Positions 1 to 12,450 of a stretch of DNA of 55,690 bases are shown here, one piece after another (position 1 is the first letter of the stretch; each line of letters opens with the position of its first letter). Origin of the DNA: DAOUGC01 sp034429695 (GTDB taxonomy: Bacteria; Chloroflexota; Anaerolineae; Anaerolineales; Anaerolineaceae). The position numbers and the translations under genes were made by a program. Below the pieces are notes generated by a model, which did not search any database, was not told the DNA's origin, and saw only the letters and a program-made list of their open reading frames with translations. The stretch is taken from NCBI GenBank assembly GCA_034429695.1, contig DAOUGC010000224.1:1-55690 (forward strand), read 5' to 3'.

Positions 1-3000
1 AACAGTTCAAAATCGTTTCCACCGGCATAATAGGTGTCGGTGCCGTCGATCTCCCAGCGCGAGGTCAGATTGGCGCCGATGATGACATCAGTTCCGTTGC
101 CGCCGATCGCCACGTCCATATTGGCGAAACCGCCAGCCAGGCCTGATGCGTTCCCGTTGAAGCCGTCAATGCTGCCAACACCAATCAGCGCCACCAGTGC
201 CGGGTTGGTCTGACCGGCGTAGGTGAGGATGTCGCGACCGGCATTGCCGTTGAAGCTGCCGGTAAAGGTCTCGCCTTCCAACACGGTCACGGTATCCACT
301 TCGGAACCGCCCTGCAGGCTTTCAATGGCAGTAAAGGTCAGCTCACGAGCACTGGTGTCATCGTGGTATGTGCCACCGGCATTGCCGAGCGTCCAGGTGG
401 ACACTGTATTCATGCCGGTCAGGGTATCTGTACCAGCCAGTGAACCCACCACGCGGTTGATGTTATCGAAGCCGGCATCCAATCCGGTTGCCGTTCCAGT
501 ATAGCCGTCCAGCGTGCCCAGACCCAGCAGGACCACATTGACAGCCGTCGGGTAGGCGCTGAAGTTCAGTGTATCGGTGGAAGCACTGGAACCTTCCAGC
601 CATTCCATCGAGTCGAACATGAACGCGCCATTGACGTTGCCCGCATTGGGTCCGGTGATGTTAAAGGTGCTGCCAGCCGGGTAACCGGTGAGCGTATCCA
701 CAAACGGGCTGCCGTGCACGCCTTCAAAGTTGCTGAAGGTGCCGATCAAGCCGCTGATGGTTCCACCCAGGTTGACGATGGCTGGCGTGCCGTACTGGGT
801 GTAATCCAGCCAGTCAACGCCCGCCCCACCGTCAAAGTCGCCGTGGAATGAACCGTTGCCGATGAAGGCAAAGGTGTCGTTGCCCGTGCGCCCAATCAGG
901 TTCTCGATCAGCGAGAAGTTGAGAGCGTTGTCCACATTGCCGACGCTCAGGCCGGTAATGTTGAAGGTGGTGTCCACGTCACGTGAGATCAGCGCATCGT
1001 CTGTGGAGCTGCCGCCGATTACCTCGTCGAAATTCTCGAAGCCGCCAGACAGCCGTGTGGAGGTTCCATCAAAGCCGTCCACCGCGCCAAAGCTGTTGAG
1101 CGTGATGGTGACCGGGTTGCTGTAACCGGTGTAATCCAGGATGTCATGTCCGGCGCCGCCATTGATGATCTCGATGGCGCCAAAAGTGGTCAGGCTGTCC
1201 ACTTCGCCGGCGTCATTGCCGGTCAGGTGGAAGACATCGCCATTGGCTGAACCACTCAGGCGATCATCCACCGCCGAACCGCCCACCACATTGTCAATGT
1301 TGGTGAAGCCGCCTGTGATGGCAGTGGACGTACCGTCGAAACCATCCATCAACCCGTGACCGGTCAGCGTGGTATGGATCGGGTTGATCCAGCCAGCGTA
1401 GGTCAGCGTATCGGTTCCGGCGCCGCCTTCGAGCGTACCGTCCAGGCTGGCGGTTTCGATGATATGGAAGCTGTCATTGCCAGCGCCGCCGCCGATGGTT
1501 CCGACGAAAGTCTGTCCGGCGTTAAGGGTGAAGCTGTCAGCCAGGGTTCCACCGTACAGACCTTCAAAGGCCGAGAAGGTCAATGTGCGGGTTGAGGTGT
1601 AGCTGCCCGAGGTGGCATCCACGCTCCAGGTTGCGTCCGCGTTCATACCGGTCAGGGTATCGCCGGTCAGTGCAGATGCCAGGATGTTCTGGACATTGTC
1701 AAAGTCGTACAGGCCGTCCACCACACCCTGGAAGCCGCGGTCAGTGCCGAGGGCAGTCAGAACCACGTGGTGGATCACACCATCGGTGGACAGGTCGAGC
1801 GTGGTGATATCCAGTTCGGTGCCCAGGATGTGCTCAACAAACAGGCCGGTATGGGTGGCTGTGTTGAGACCGGAGCGAACCGTGACCACGTTGCCAACCA
1901 CGATGATGGCCAGCGGCCCATTGATGGCAGTGAAGTCCATGGTGTCGTCGGTTCCGCCCGTGCTGGTTTCCGTCACGGTGTCCACACCCCAACCATCGGT
2001 GAAGATGTAGGTGTCAGAACCGTCCAACCCTGCCAGGGTATCGTCGCCGCCATTGCCGTTGATCACGTTGGCCTGGGCGTCGCCGGTAATGCTGTCGGCC
2101 AGGTTGCTGCCCAGAACGTCCTCAACATTGGCAACCGCGATCAGGCCGGTGGCGGTGTTGGTGGACAGGTTGACGGTAACGCCGGTCGTCCACGCCGAGT
2201 AATTCAGGCGATCCTGTCCGGCGCTGCCATCCACGGTGCCGGGGAAGGCCAGTGCATCCGCCAGGATAAACTCGTCATTGCCCGAGCCGCCCAGCAGGTA
2301 CTCGATATTCAAACCGGTGTGGGTCACCTGATTGCCAGTGTAGCCGCCCACCAGACCGGTGGTGTTGAGGTTGAAGGTCATTGCTTCCGAGACCGCGGAG
2401 AAGTCCAGGCGATCCGTGCCGGAAGCGGCATTTTCCATCACTGTGTCAGTGCCAAAGCCATCGGCAAAGAAGTAGGTATCGTCTCCGCCCATGCCCACCA
2501 GGCTGTCGTTGCCGCCATTGCCGGTGATCTGGTTGGCATTGTTGGAGCCGATCAACACATCCGCGTAGGCTGAACCGATCAGGTTCTCCACCCCGCTCAC
2601 GCCGTTGGCAGCACCCAGGCGAATACCCGTGGCTGACTGAGCCGCGTAAGAGACGGAGTTGACCGTGACCGCTGAGCTGTGCAGGTTGACCGCCACAGGA
2701 GCAGTGTATGAGGCATAGGAGAGGGTATCAACACCCGCGCCGCCGGTGACCGAACCGGACAGCGTACCGCTGCCGGTGAAGACGAACTGGTCATCGCCGG
2801 TCCCGCCCACCAGATTCTCGTATGAGCTGAAGGTGTAGGCATCCACCGTGCCACTGTTGCTGCCCGAGACGGTGAAGATGCTGCCTGCGTTGGTTCCGGT
2901 GATGGTGTCACTGGCACTGCCGCCCACCAGGTGTTCGAAGCCGGTGAAGGAGGTGATACCGGTGGCGGTGCGGGTTTCCAGATTGACGGACACAGCCGTG

Positions 3001-6000
3001 GTGTAAGCCGCATGGCTGAGCGTATCGTTGCCTGCATCACCGTCAAGGTGCTCAAAGGAGGTGAAGTTGAAGCCGCCCACCGTTCCAGCGCCGGTACCGG
3101 TCAGGGCAAACACGTCGTCGCCGGTCGTGCCGATCAGTGTGTCGGCTGCCGGGCTGCCGGTCAGCGTCTCGATGCCGGTGAAGGTTCCAGTCAGGCCGGT
3201 TGCCGTACCCGCGCCAGTGTTAACCGTGACCGCGCTGCTGTACGTGCTGTAATTGAGCACATCCGCGCCAGCGCCGCCGTTAATGGAACCGGTGAACACA
3301 GCCGCGCCGCTGAAGTTGAAGGTGTCGGCTGCGGAGCCACCATTGAGCTGCTCCACCTGGGTCATGGTGAACGTCCGCCCGCCCGACTGGTACTGGGTGG
3401 TGGTGTTTGGAGTCCATGTGGAGACGGCGTTCATGCCAGTCAGGCTGTCGCCCGTCTGGCTGCTGCCGATCACATGATTCAGGTCGGTGAAGCTCACACC
3501 GTTGATGGTTCCATTGAACCCATCAATGGCGCCAGTTGCGGTGAGGATGACCGCCAGGACGCCGGCCTGTTCATTGAAGTCAGCCGTGTCGGTGCCAGCG
3601 CCGCCGCTCAACGTACCGCGGAAGAACGAACCGTCCGGGAAGACAAAGGTGTCATTGCCGCCGTTGCCGCTGATCAGATCGTTGCCGCCGATGGCGTTGA
3701 TCACGTTGGCAACGTCATTTCCGGTCAGTACATCGTCATACATGGAACCGGACAGGTTCTCGATGTTCGAAACCGCGCCGCCCACGCCGGTGGCAGAACC
3801 CGTTGGCAGGTCCACGCTGACGCCGACATTGTAGTTGGCGTAGGTCAGGTGGTCGATGCCGCCGTTGCCATTGATTGCCCCGCCAATGGAGCCAGTACCG
3901 GAGAAGGTAAATGTATCTGCCCCGGCTCCACCGGTGAGGTTCTCAATAGCGGAGAAGACAAATTCATCTGCCATGCCGCTGTTGGCGCCGGTGACGTTGA
4001 AGCTGCTGCCTGCCGGACGCGCCACAATGGTATCGCTGGCTGCGCTGCCCACCAGTTCCTCGAACCCGGTAAAGGAGGAGAGACCTGTGGCGCTGCCGCT
4101 CAGGTTGATCGTGACCGCCGAGGCATAGCCGTTGTAGGACAGCGTGTCGTAGCCGTCGGAACCGGCCACATTCTCGAATGAGGTGAAGTTCAGGCCACCC
4201 ACGGTGAAGGCGCTCGCGCCGGTCATCAGGAAGGTGTCATTCAGGGTCGTGCCGGTGACCGTGTCCAGCCCACTGGCGCCGTTGATGATCTCAATGCCAG
4301 AGAAGCTGGTGATGCCGGTTGCGGAGCTGGTCTCCAGGTTGACGTTGATCGGAGAGCCGTAGCTGCTGTAATTGATGGTGTCAGTGCCGGTGAAGCCCTG
4401 CAGATGCTCAACCGATGTAAAGCTAAAGGTTCCATTGACATTGCCGTTTCCGGCGGCGGTCAGATTGAAGGTTCCACCGCTGGCAGGAGCCGCCAGGGTG
4501 TCGCCCGCGGCGTTACTGCTGCCGCGCATGCCTTCCATGCCGCTGAAGACGCCGGTCAGGCCGGTGGCGGTGTTGTCGTTCAGGTTGACCAGCGCTGCGT
4601 TGTTGTATCCGCTGTAATCCAGCAGATCGGTTCCAGCGCCGCCCTGCAGCGTGCCGGTGTACGAACCGTCGCCCACAAAGGCAAAGCTGTCGTTCTGCGA
4701 TCCACCGGTCAGTGTTTCAAATCCGGTCAGTATGGCGAAGTTCGCGCCGATCATGTAGCGGTTGTCAGCCCCGAACTGGAAGGTGGCATTGGCGTTCGCA
4801 CCGGTCAGGGTGTCGCCAGCGCCGCTGGTTCCGTCAATGGCGTTGATGTTGGAGAAGCTGCCGCTAATCGCGCCGTTGGTTCCATTGAAGCCGTCCAGGC
4901 TGCCAACGCCGGTCAGAACCACATTACGGGCGCTGCCGTAACCGCTGAAGTCCAGGCGGTCACTGCCAGCCGCGCCATTTACAGTGCCGGTGACCACGGC
5001 GGTGTTGGTGAAGGCAAACACGTCGCTGCCTGCGCCACCGTTGAGGTTGCCGCTGTGGTTGGCGATGATCTGGAAGGTGTCAGCCGAACTGCCGCCGATG
5101 AGGTTCTCAAAGGAGGCGAAAGTCAGGGTGTTCACGCTGATATAGCGGTTGGTCCCGTCCAGCTCCCAGATGGCGTCCGCATTGCGACCGGTCAACGAGT
5201 CGGTGAAGGCTGTGCCGATCAAGTCGTCAACGTTGTCGAACTCCATTGCGCCTTCGGTACCGGCGAACCCGTCCACACTGCCGGTGTTGGTCAGCACCAC
5301 GTTGCGTGCGGTCGGGAAGGCGCTGTAATCCAGCGTATCCACCCCGCCCTGTCCATCCACCGTGCCGGTGACGTTCGCGCCGGTCTGGAAGACAAAGTGG
5401 TCGTCCTGGTTGGTGCCGGTGTAGTTCTCCACCTGGTTGGCGCCGCTGCCGGTGTGGGTTACTGTATTGCCGAGGCCGTCAGTGATCACAGCCTGGTTGA
5501 GGCTGAAGGTGAAGGTGAGGCCGGTGCTGACGTTGATGAACAGCAGGGTATCATTGCCGCCGCCAGCTTCCTCAAAGACCACATCGTTGCCAAAGTCATC
5601 GTAGAAGACGTAGGTGTCATTGCCGCCGCGACCGTGGATATGGTCGTTGGTGGTTCCGCTTTCCAACCAGTTGTCAAACTCATCACCCCAGATCTCGTTG
5701 ATCGCGTCGCCGCCGATCACGTTCTGGATGCGGATGATGCCGTTGGCTTGCGGTACGCCGCTGGTGTTCTCGTTTACGCCGGTGGCGCGACCCTGATCCA
5801 GGTCAACGTACACATCGGTGGTATAGTCGGCGTAATCAACCGTGTTGTTGCCAGCGCCGCCGTCAATGAAGGTGCCAGCCACACCGCCAGCCAGTTTCGC
5901 GCCGTCTGCAAAGTCAAAGGTGTCGTTGGCCAGGCCGCCCAGCAGGCGTTCAATCACATTGCCGGTGACGGTCAACTGATTTGCCCCGCCGGTGACGGAC

Positions 6001-9000
6001 AGATTGGTATCAATGGCAAACAACAGATTGTCGGTGGCGTTGGTAAAGTTCAGGGTGTCGCTGCCGGAGGTATCGGCGAGTGTGTCCACACCCCAGTCAT
6101 TACCCGCAAAGTTGAAGGTGTCATCGCCGGCATTACCATAAAGCTGGTCATTACCGCCCGCACCGGTGATCTGGTCGTTGCCAGCATTGCCGGTGAGGAT
6201 GTTGTCGTTGGCGTCACCGATCAGCGTATCGCCAGCCGAGCCGCCCACGGCGCGCTCGATCAGGCTGATGCCGCTGGTGCCGGTGGCTGTGCCGGTGGCC
6301 AGGTTGACGGTGACAGGTGTTACGTAGGCTGAGTAGTTGACCTCATCACCGCCGCCCGCCGAACCGTTCAGCGTACCGCCGCTGGGCAGGGCAAACCCTG
6401 CGCCAAAGCGGAAGGTGTCATCGGCGGTGCCGCCCACAAAGTGCTCAATATAGTTACCCGAGTAGACCACACTTGCCACCGCTGTGTCAGCCCGGAAGCC
6501 GGACAGGTTGAACAACACAGGGATGGTGGTCTGCAGGACGATGCCCAGTGTACCGGACAGGTAAGCGTCCACCGTGCTGTCGAACATCATGGTGTCCGTG
6601 CCACCATCCAGGGTGCCGGTGACAGTATCATGGCCTGAGTCATCAGCGAAGATGTACGTGTCGTCGCCAGGACCAGCCGAGAGGATGTCATCGCCAGCGC
6701 CGCCGATCAGGATGTTATCGCCGTTGTTACCGATGATGTTATCGTTGTAGTTCGACCCGATCAGGACCTGAATGCCGTCCACTGTACCGCTCACGTTGGT
6801 GGCGGTATTGGTCGCCAGGTTGATGGTGATACCGGCATTGGCCGGGCCGGTGGCATCATGGAAGGTGTAATCGAGGGTGTTGTCACCGCCGCCGCCGTCC
6901 AGTGAACCGGTGAGGGTGGCTGAGCCGTGCATGTAGAACACATCATGTCCGGCGTTGCCTTCCAGACGCGCCGTTGTGTCAGCGTTTACATGGAAGTAGT
7001 CCACACCGGTGCCGCCCACCAGGCGATCAAAGCCGGTGAAGTTGAGGATGATGGTTGGCGCGGCATGCAGCGAGTACTGACTGGTCGTGCCGTTCAGGTT
7101 CCAGTCGGCAGCATCGGAAATACCCACCAGCACGTCTCCGGCAATGCCGGTAATGGGGGTGGCCACGATGCTGTCAATGCCGTTGAACCCGCCGGTGACC
7201 AGCGCACTGATGCCGGTGAACCCGTCAGCCTGAATGGCCGTGAGGGTGATCTGCTGGCTGATGGTGTAGGCGTGGAAGTCAATGGTGTCGCTGCCATCAT
7301 TGCCGGCCAATGTACCGGTTAGCACTGCTCCGTCAGCAAAGTTGAACACATCGTCGCCCAACCCACCGGTGATCTGGTAGGTGACATCGGCCACGATTTC
7401 ATATGTGTCCACCATCGAGCCGCCGTTGAGCGTTTCGACAGCGCTGAAGCCCAGCGTGTTACCGCCGTACTCGTAGGTATCGCTGCCGTCCAGCCGCCAT
7501 GTGGCAGCCAGGTTCGCGCCGTTCAGCATGTCACTGTAGGCCGAGCCGACCAGCACGTCAATGTTGTCAAAGCCAGGCAGCCCGGTGGAGTTACCGGCAA
7601 AGCCGTCGCCAGCCAGAGTGCCAGCGCCGGTCAATTGCACCAAAATGCCACTGTTGTAGGCGGAGTAATTCAGGCTATCGGTACCCTCACCGCCGTTAAT
7701 GGTTCCACCGAAGCTGTCGTCGCCCTCCAGGTGGAACGAGTCATTGTTGACCCCACCATTGAGCATTTCATAACCAGTGAAGCTGATCGTGCGTCCACCC
7801 GTTGTATAGGTTGAACCGGCTCCATCCAGCACCCATTGCGAGGCGAGGTTTGCTCCATTCAAAGTATCCGAGCCAGCGCTGCCGACCAGGATGTTCATGT
7901 TATCGAACAGGGTCAGGCCGGTGGCGGTTCCAGTCATACCATCAACGCCGCCAATATTGTTGAGCGTCACGGTGACTGCGCTGGCGTAACCGCTGTGAGA
8001 CAGGGTATCAACACCACCCTCACCGATCAGGGTTTCGATGCTGGTGAAGGTCAACTGGCGGTTGGCAATATATTCGCCGCTGGCAGCAGCATTGACGCGC
8101 CATTCGCCGTCTCCGCTGAGGCCCTGCAGCGAGTCGCCGAAGGTGGTACCGGTCAGGCGTTCAACATTGGTAAAGGTGATGCCTGCATTGGTTTCGGTTC
8201 CGTCAAAACCGTCCACCAGACCGTACCCGGTCAGGTCAAAGGCGGCTGGTCCGGTGAGGAAGCCAATGTAGGTGATCAGGTCATTACCAGCTTTGCCGTC
8301 CAGGCGGTCAAATCCGTCGAAGGTCACGCCGTTCAGCGTGCCGCTGCGGTAACCATCCATGGCAAAGGTGTCGTCGCCATCGGTGCCTTCCAGCGTATTG
8401 CTGACATTGGAGCCGATGAAGTCTTCAATGCTGGCATACGTGCCAGTGATGCCCGTGGCGGTGTGGTTGAAGATATTGACCACCACCGCAGCATTGTAAC
8501 CAGAGTAATCCAGCGTATCGGTTCCGTCTCCACCGCTCAGGCTGCCGTTGTATACGGCGCCATTGTCAAAGTCGAATATATCGCTCTCAGTTCCGCCCAC
8601 CAGCATTTCAAAGCCGGTGAACGTCAGCGAGTTGCCCATGCCAGGCTGGTCAACATAGCTCTGGGTCGTGCCGTCAAATGCCCATGTGGCGTCAGTATTG
8701 GCGCCGTTGAGCGTGTCGGTGCCTGCGCCGCCTGCCAGGCGGTTGATATTATCGAAGGTGCCAACGATGGCGGGCGTGGTTCCGGTAAAGCCATCCACAG
8801 TGCCAGGCCCGGCCAGCGTTACGCTGACAGCGCTGGTGCAATTGGAGAAGTCCAGCCCATCCGACCCGGCTTCACCGTCAATAATGCCGGTGAGCACGGC
8901 GCCTTCATGGAAGAAGAAGGTATCGTCGCCAGCGTCGCCATACAGGTCAAAGTCACCCGATGCAGTGATGCGGAAGGAATTGCCCGCCTGACCACCGCGA

Positions 9001-12000
9001 ACCACATCCACCCCGCTGAAGGTCAGCGAGTTCAAGCCGGATGTGGCTGAACCGATGCCCAGGTCAATATCCAGGGCGGCGGTCACAGCGGCAAAGGTCA
9101 GAGTATCCTGGCCAGCGGTATCGATGATCACATCGTTGGCGCCCCAGTTGTCTTCGACCACGTAGGTATCGTTACCCTCATTGCCGGTCAGACTGTTGAT
9201 TCCGGTGCTACCGGTGATGGTGTCGTTGCCGGAGCCGGTGACGGCGTTCTCAATATTCGCCAACGTGTCGGTGCCACGGCCGGTCATCACGCCAGTGGAC
9301 AGATTCACGTTCAGGTCTTCGGTTGCGTTGGCTTCGTTGACGGTGTCCACACCGCCCATGCCGTTCAGAGTGTCATCACCCGGATTGCCGCGCAAGACAT
9401 TATTACCACTGTCGCCAGTGATGCTGTCATTCCCGGAACCGCCGTATACATTGGCGATGTCCATGACCGTGGTGGTGGTAAGCCCCATGGTGGCAGTGTT
9501 TGCCGACAGATCCACCGTAACGCCGGTGGTGTAGGCAGTGAAGTCCAGGGTGTTTACACCGCCGTTGCCGTCAATGGTGCTGCCGTCAGGCATGTGAGCC
9601 TGATCAACGTAGACGAACCAGTCATCGCCAGAACCACCCAGCAGGATCTCGGTGTCATGACCATCCGTGGTCAGGCGGTTGGTTCCAGAGGTCACCTGTA
9701 CACCGGCCAGGCCGATGGTAAAGGTCAGGGCAACGCTGAGCGCCGAGAAGTCGAGGGTATCGGTGCCAGACAGGTCATTTACGAGGTCATCACCCCAGTT
9801 GGCAAAGAACTGGAAGATATCGTTGCCGTCTCCACCCTCAAGGGTGTCGTTGCCCTCTGCGCCGGTGATGACATCATTGCCGCCCTCACCAAACAGGGTA
9901 TTGTTCCAGATATCGCCGATCAGAATATCGTCAAACGGTGAGCCGATGATGATTTCAAGGCTCGCCAGGCCGCCAGCCAGATTATTGAAGATGGCCGTCG
10001 CCAGGTTGGCTGCCAGGTTCACCAGCACGCCCGTGTTGTCACCGATATCGTACAGAGCATAGGACAGCGTATCATTGCCGCCCTGCCCATTGATCTTACC
10101 GGCGATCGAGATGGCACTGAGCACCAGGAAGATGTCGTCTCCCGCGCCGCCCAGGTATTCAAGCACCTGTGCGTTGTTGCCTTCAAAGCGGAAGGTATCC
10201 ACCAGACCGCCGCCGTTCACATACTCGAACTGGCTGAAGTCCAGCGTATTGGTGCTCTCGTAAACATTCACTATATCGCGAATATAGAAGGTGGCAATGG
10301 CGTCCATGCCGGTGATGTAATCCATGGTGGATGCCGAGCCAAGGATGACGTTGATATTGTCGAAACCCGCACCAAGCGACAGTTCGGTTCCGGCAAAGCC
10401 ATCCAGCGTACCCAGACCGGTCAGGCGCACGTCGCGCGCTGTGGTCATGGCGCTGTAATCCAACCGGTCGGTTCCGGTGTGGCCGTCAACCATGCCGCCG
10501 AGCGATGCGCCTTCGGTGAAGGCAAAGGTATCGTCGCCCGTGCCACCCACCAGGTTCTCCAGGTTGTTTCCATTGGCGGTGAGCAGGTTGCTGCTCTGCG
10601 TTACCGTAACACCCGTGGTGTTGATATTGAATTGCAGGTTGCTGGATGCCGCCGGGAAGGACAACACCTGGCTGCCCATGCCGCCGATCAACGGAGTGCC
10701 CGCCAGGAAAGTGGCGCCAGCGATCTCGTAACCGGAGAAGTCAGCCGTATCGTTGCCGCCGCTGGCAGCTTCAATGATGGTGTCAACACCCCAGCCGTTG
10801 CCGAATACATAGGTGTCGTTGCCCAGCCCACCGGTCATGGTGTCGTCGCCGCCATTGCCGATGAAGACATTGTCGCTGGCGTCGCCGGTGAACACATCGT
10901 TGGCAGAGCCGCCGATCAGGTTCTCCATGTTGGCAACGCGATCCGTGGCGCCAGACTGGATGTTGCTGGCAGTTCCGGTCAGCAGGTTGACCGTCACCGG
11001 GGTGTTGAAGGCGATGTAATTGAGGGTATCGCGACCGCCCTGACCGTCAACCGTCGACTCAAGCGTTCCGGTGCCGTCTTCCAACGTTACGCCATTGGCA
11101 AAGATAATGGTGTCATCACCCGCGCCGCCGTAAATGGCGAAGTTGAGCATGTTCTCGTAGATCAGGAAGGTGTCGATCTGATCTCCGGCGATCAAGCTTT
11201 CGATGTTGGCGAAGCGCAGGTCGTAGGATTCGGGCAGCTCCAGATAGATGTTGGTATCGCTCTCGGGAACCATCACAGGGAAGGCTTCGGGAGAGAATTC
11301 GGGGTCGGTGTCGGTTGGGTATCCGTCGATGTAGAAGATGCTGTTGCGGTTGAGCGTGGCCATGCTGTCCCAGCCATCGCCGCCGAAAGCGTACTCGATC
11401 ATGCGGGAGGTGAAACTGACCGTGTTGTTGGCATCTTCCAGGTCGGTCACGGTGTCGTACAGGCCGGCATTATCCAGGCGGAAGTACAGGTCGTTCTGGA
11501 CCGGTGTGAGTGTATAGGTGATGGTATCACCGGTGTAGGCGTAGAAGTTGAGGGTATCCTCGCCTTCGTTCAGCTCCTCCACCACGTCGTCGTGGCCCCA
11601 ACCGGGCAGGAACATATAGTAGTCATCGCCGCCCTCGCCGCCGAGCACATCATCGCCGAAACTGCCGTTGAGCACATTGGGCAGGTCATCGCCGAAGATC
11701 ACATCGTCAGCGTCACCGCCGGTCACGTTCTCAACATGCTGGACAAATGACAGGCCGGTGGCTTCGTTGCGGAACAGGAACACCAGCACCTGGTTGAGCG
11801 CGCTGTAATCAAAGTAATTGAGCAGATCAGCCGTGCCACCCTGGCCATCAATCTCGGCAATGGTGGAGATGGCATCACCGGTCGCCAGACCAGCGCCATC
11901 CAGGAAGCTGAAGGTGTCATTGTCCTGGCCGCCGATGATGTATTCAACCGTATTGCCATTATGGATAAAGCTGTTGGACAGACCAGCGTATGGATCAACG

Positions 12001-12450
12001 TTGCCAATGGCAGCCGTGACCACGGCATGGTCAATGATGATGCGCAACTTCTGCGGGGCGAGCACCAGGTGGAAGTCAAAGGTGTCATTGCCGCCGTCGT
12101 CGGTGATGTTGTCGATCTGACCCCATGAGGGTGAGAAGATCCAGGTATCGTTGCCTGTTCCACCGTTCATGTTCAGGTCAAGATCGGGGTCAGAACCATC
12201 GGTGAGCGCATTGTAGACATCGTTGCCGGCGCCACCGTTCAGATTGACCGTGGCATTGGACGTGGTGTCGAAGCGCATATTGAAGACGTCGTCGCCAATG
12301 TCGCCATCCACGGTCAGGTCACCGGACACGTTGTAGAGTTCAACCGTGTCATCACCGCGGCCTGTATTGATGGTGGTGATGGTATCCGGACCGGTATCGC
12401 GAATAATGAAGGTGTCATTGCCGAAGCCAAGGTAAACGTTCATGACTTCC
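1..12450 (-). repeat. RTX-like Gly/Asp repeat block 2 of the giant protein, continues beyond window
   Basis: About 4,150 residues are visible and the block is still running at the left edge. Two unit types alternate. One carries DTLDYSxY, GxGxxDGFxGT, DxLTGxNADATWxLDGTxxY and LTFxGFExLxGG. The other carries VTVNLxTGTATG, IENLIGSxxxDxLTG, GNxGDDTLxG and DTYVFxDGWGxDT. From the roughly 100-residue spacing I estimate about forty units; I did not count them exactly. The GNDTL/GGxGxD positions are RTX-like. DNA-level repetition is strong, so copy number could be affected by assembly. Confidence 0.85.

Noticed and set aside
4404..6332. Long plus-strand frame (642 codons) opposite the giant gene
   Set aside because: It is the antisense of the RTX-like block. 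Asp/Gly/Thr/Asn-rich codons read backwards give few stops, and the product is a compositionally odd V/A/G/Q-rich sequence without domains.
10479..11750. Other long plus-strand frames inside 1-39 kb (for example 10.5-11.8, 2.9-4.2, 7.8-9.1, 18.0-19.2 kb)
   Set aside because: Same explanation: shadows of the repeat-rich minus-strand gene, with no ribosome sites or recognisable domains.
1..12450. Regular DNA repeats that could suggest a CRISPR array or satellite
   Set aside because: Repeats are coding, diverged, about 300 bases apart, and lack short identical repeats with unique spacers; no cas genes.
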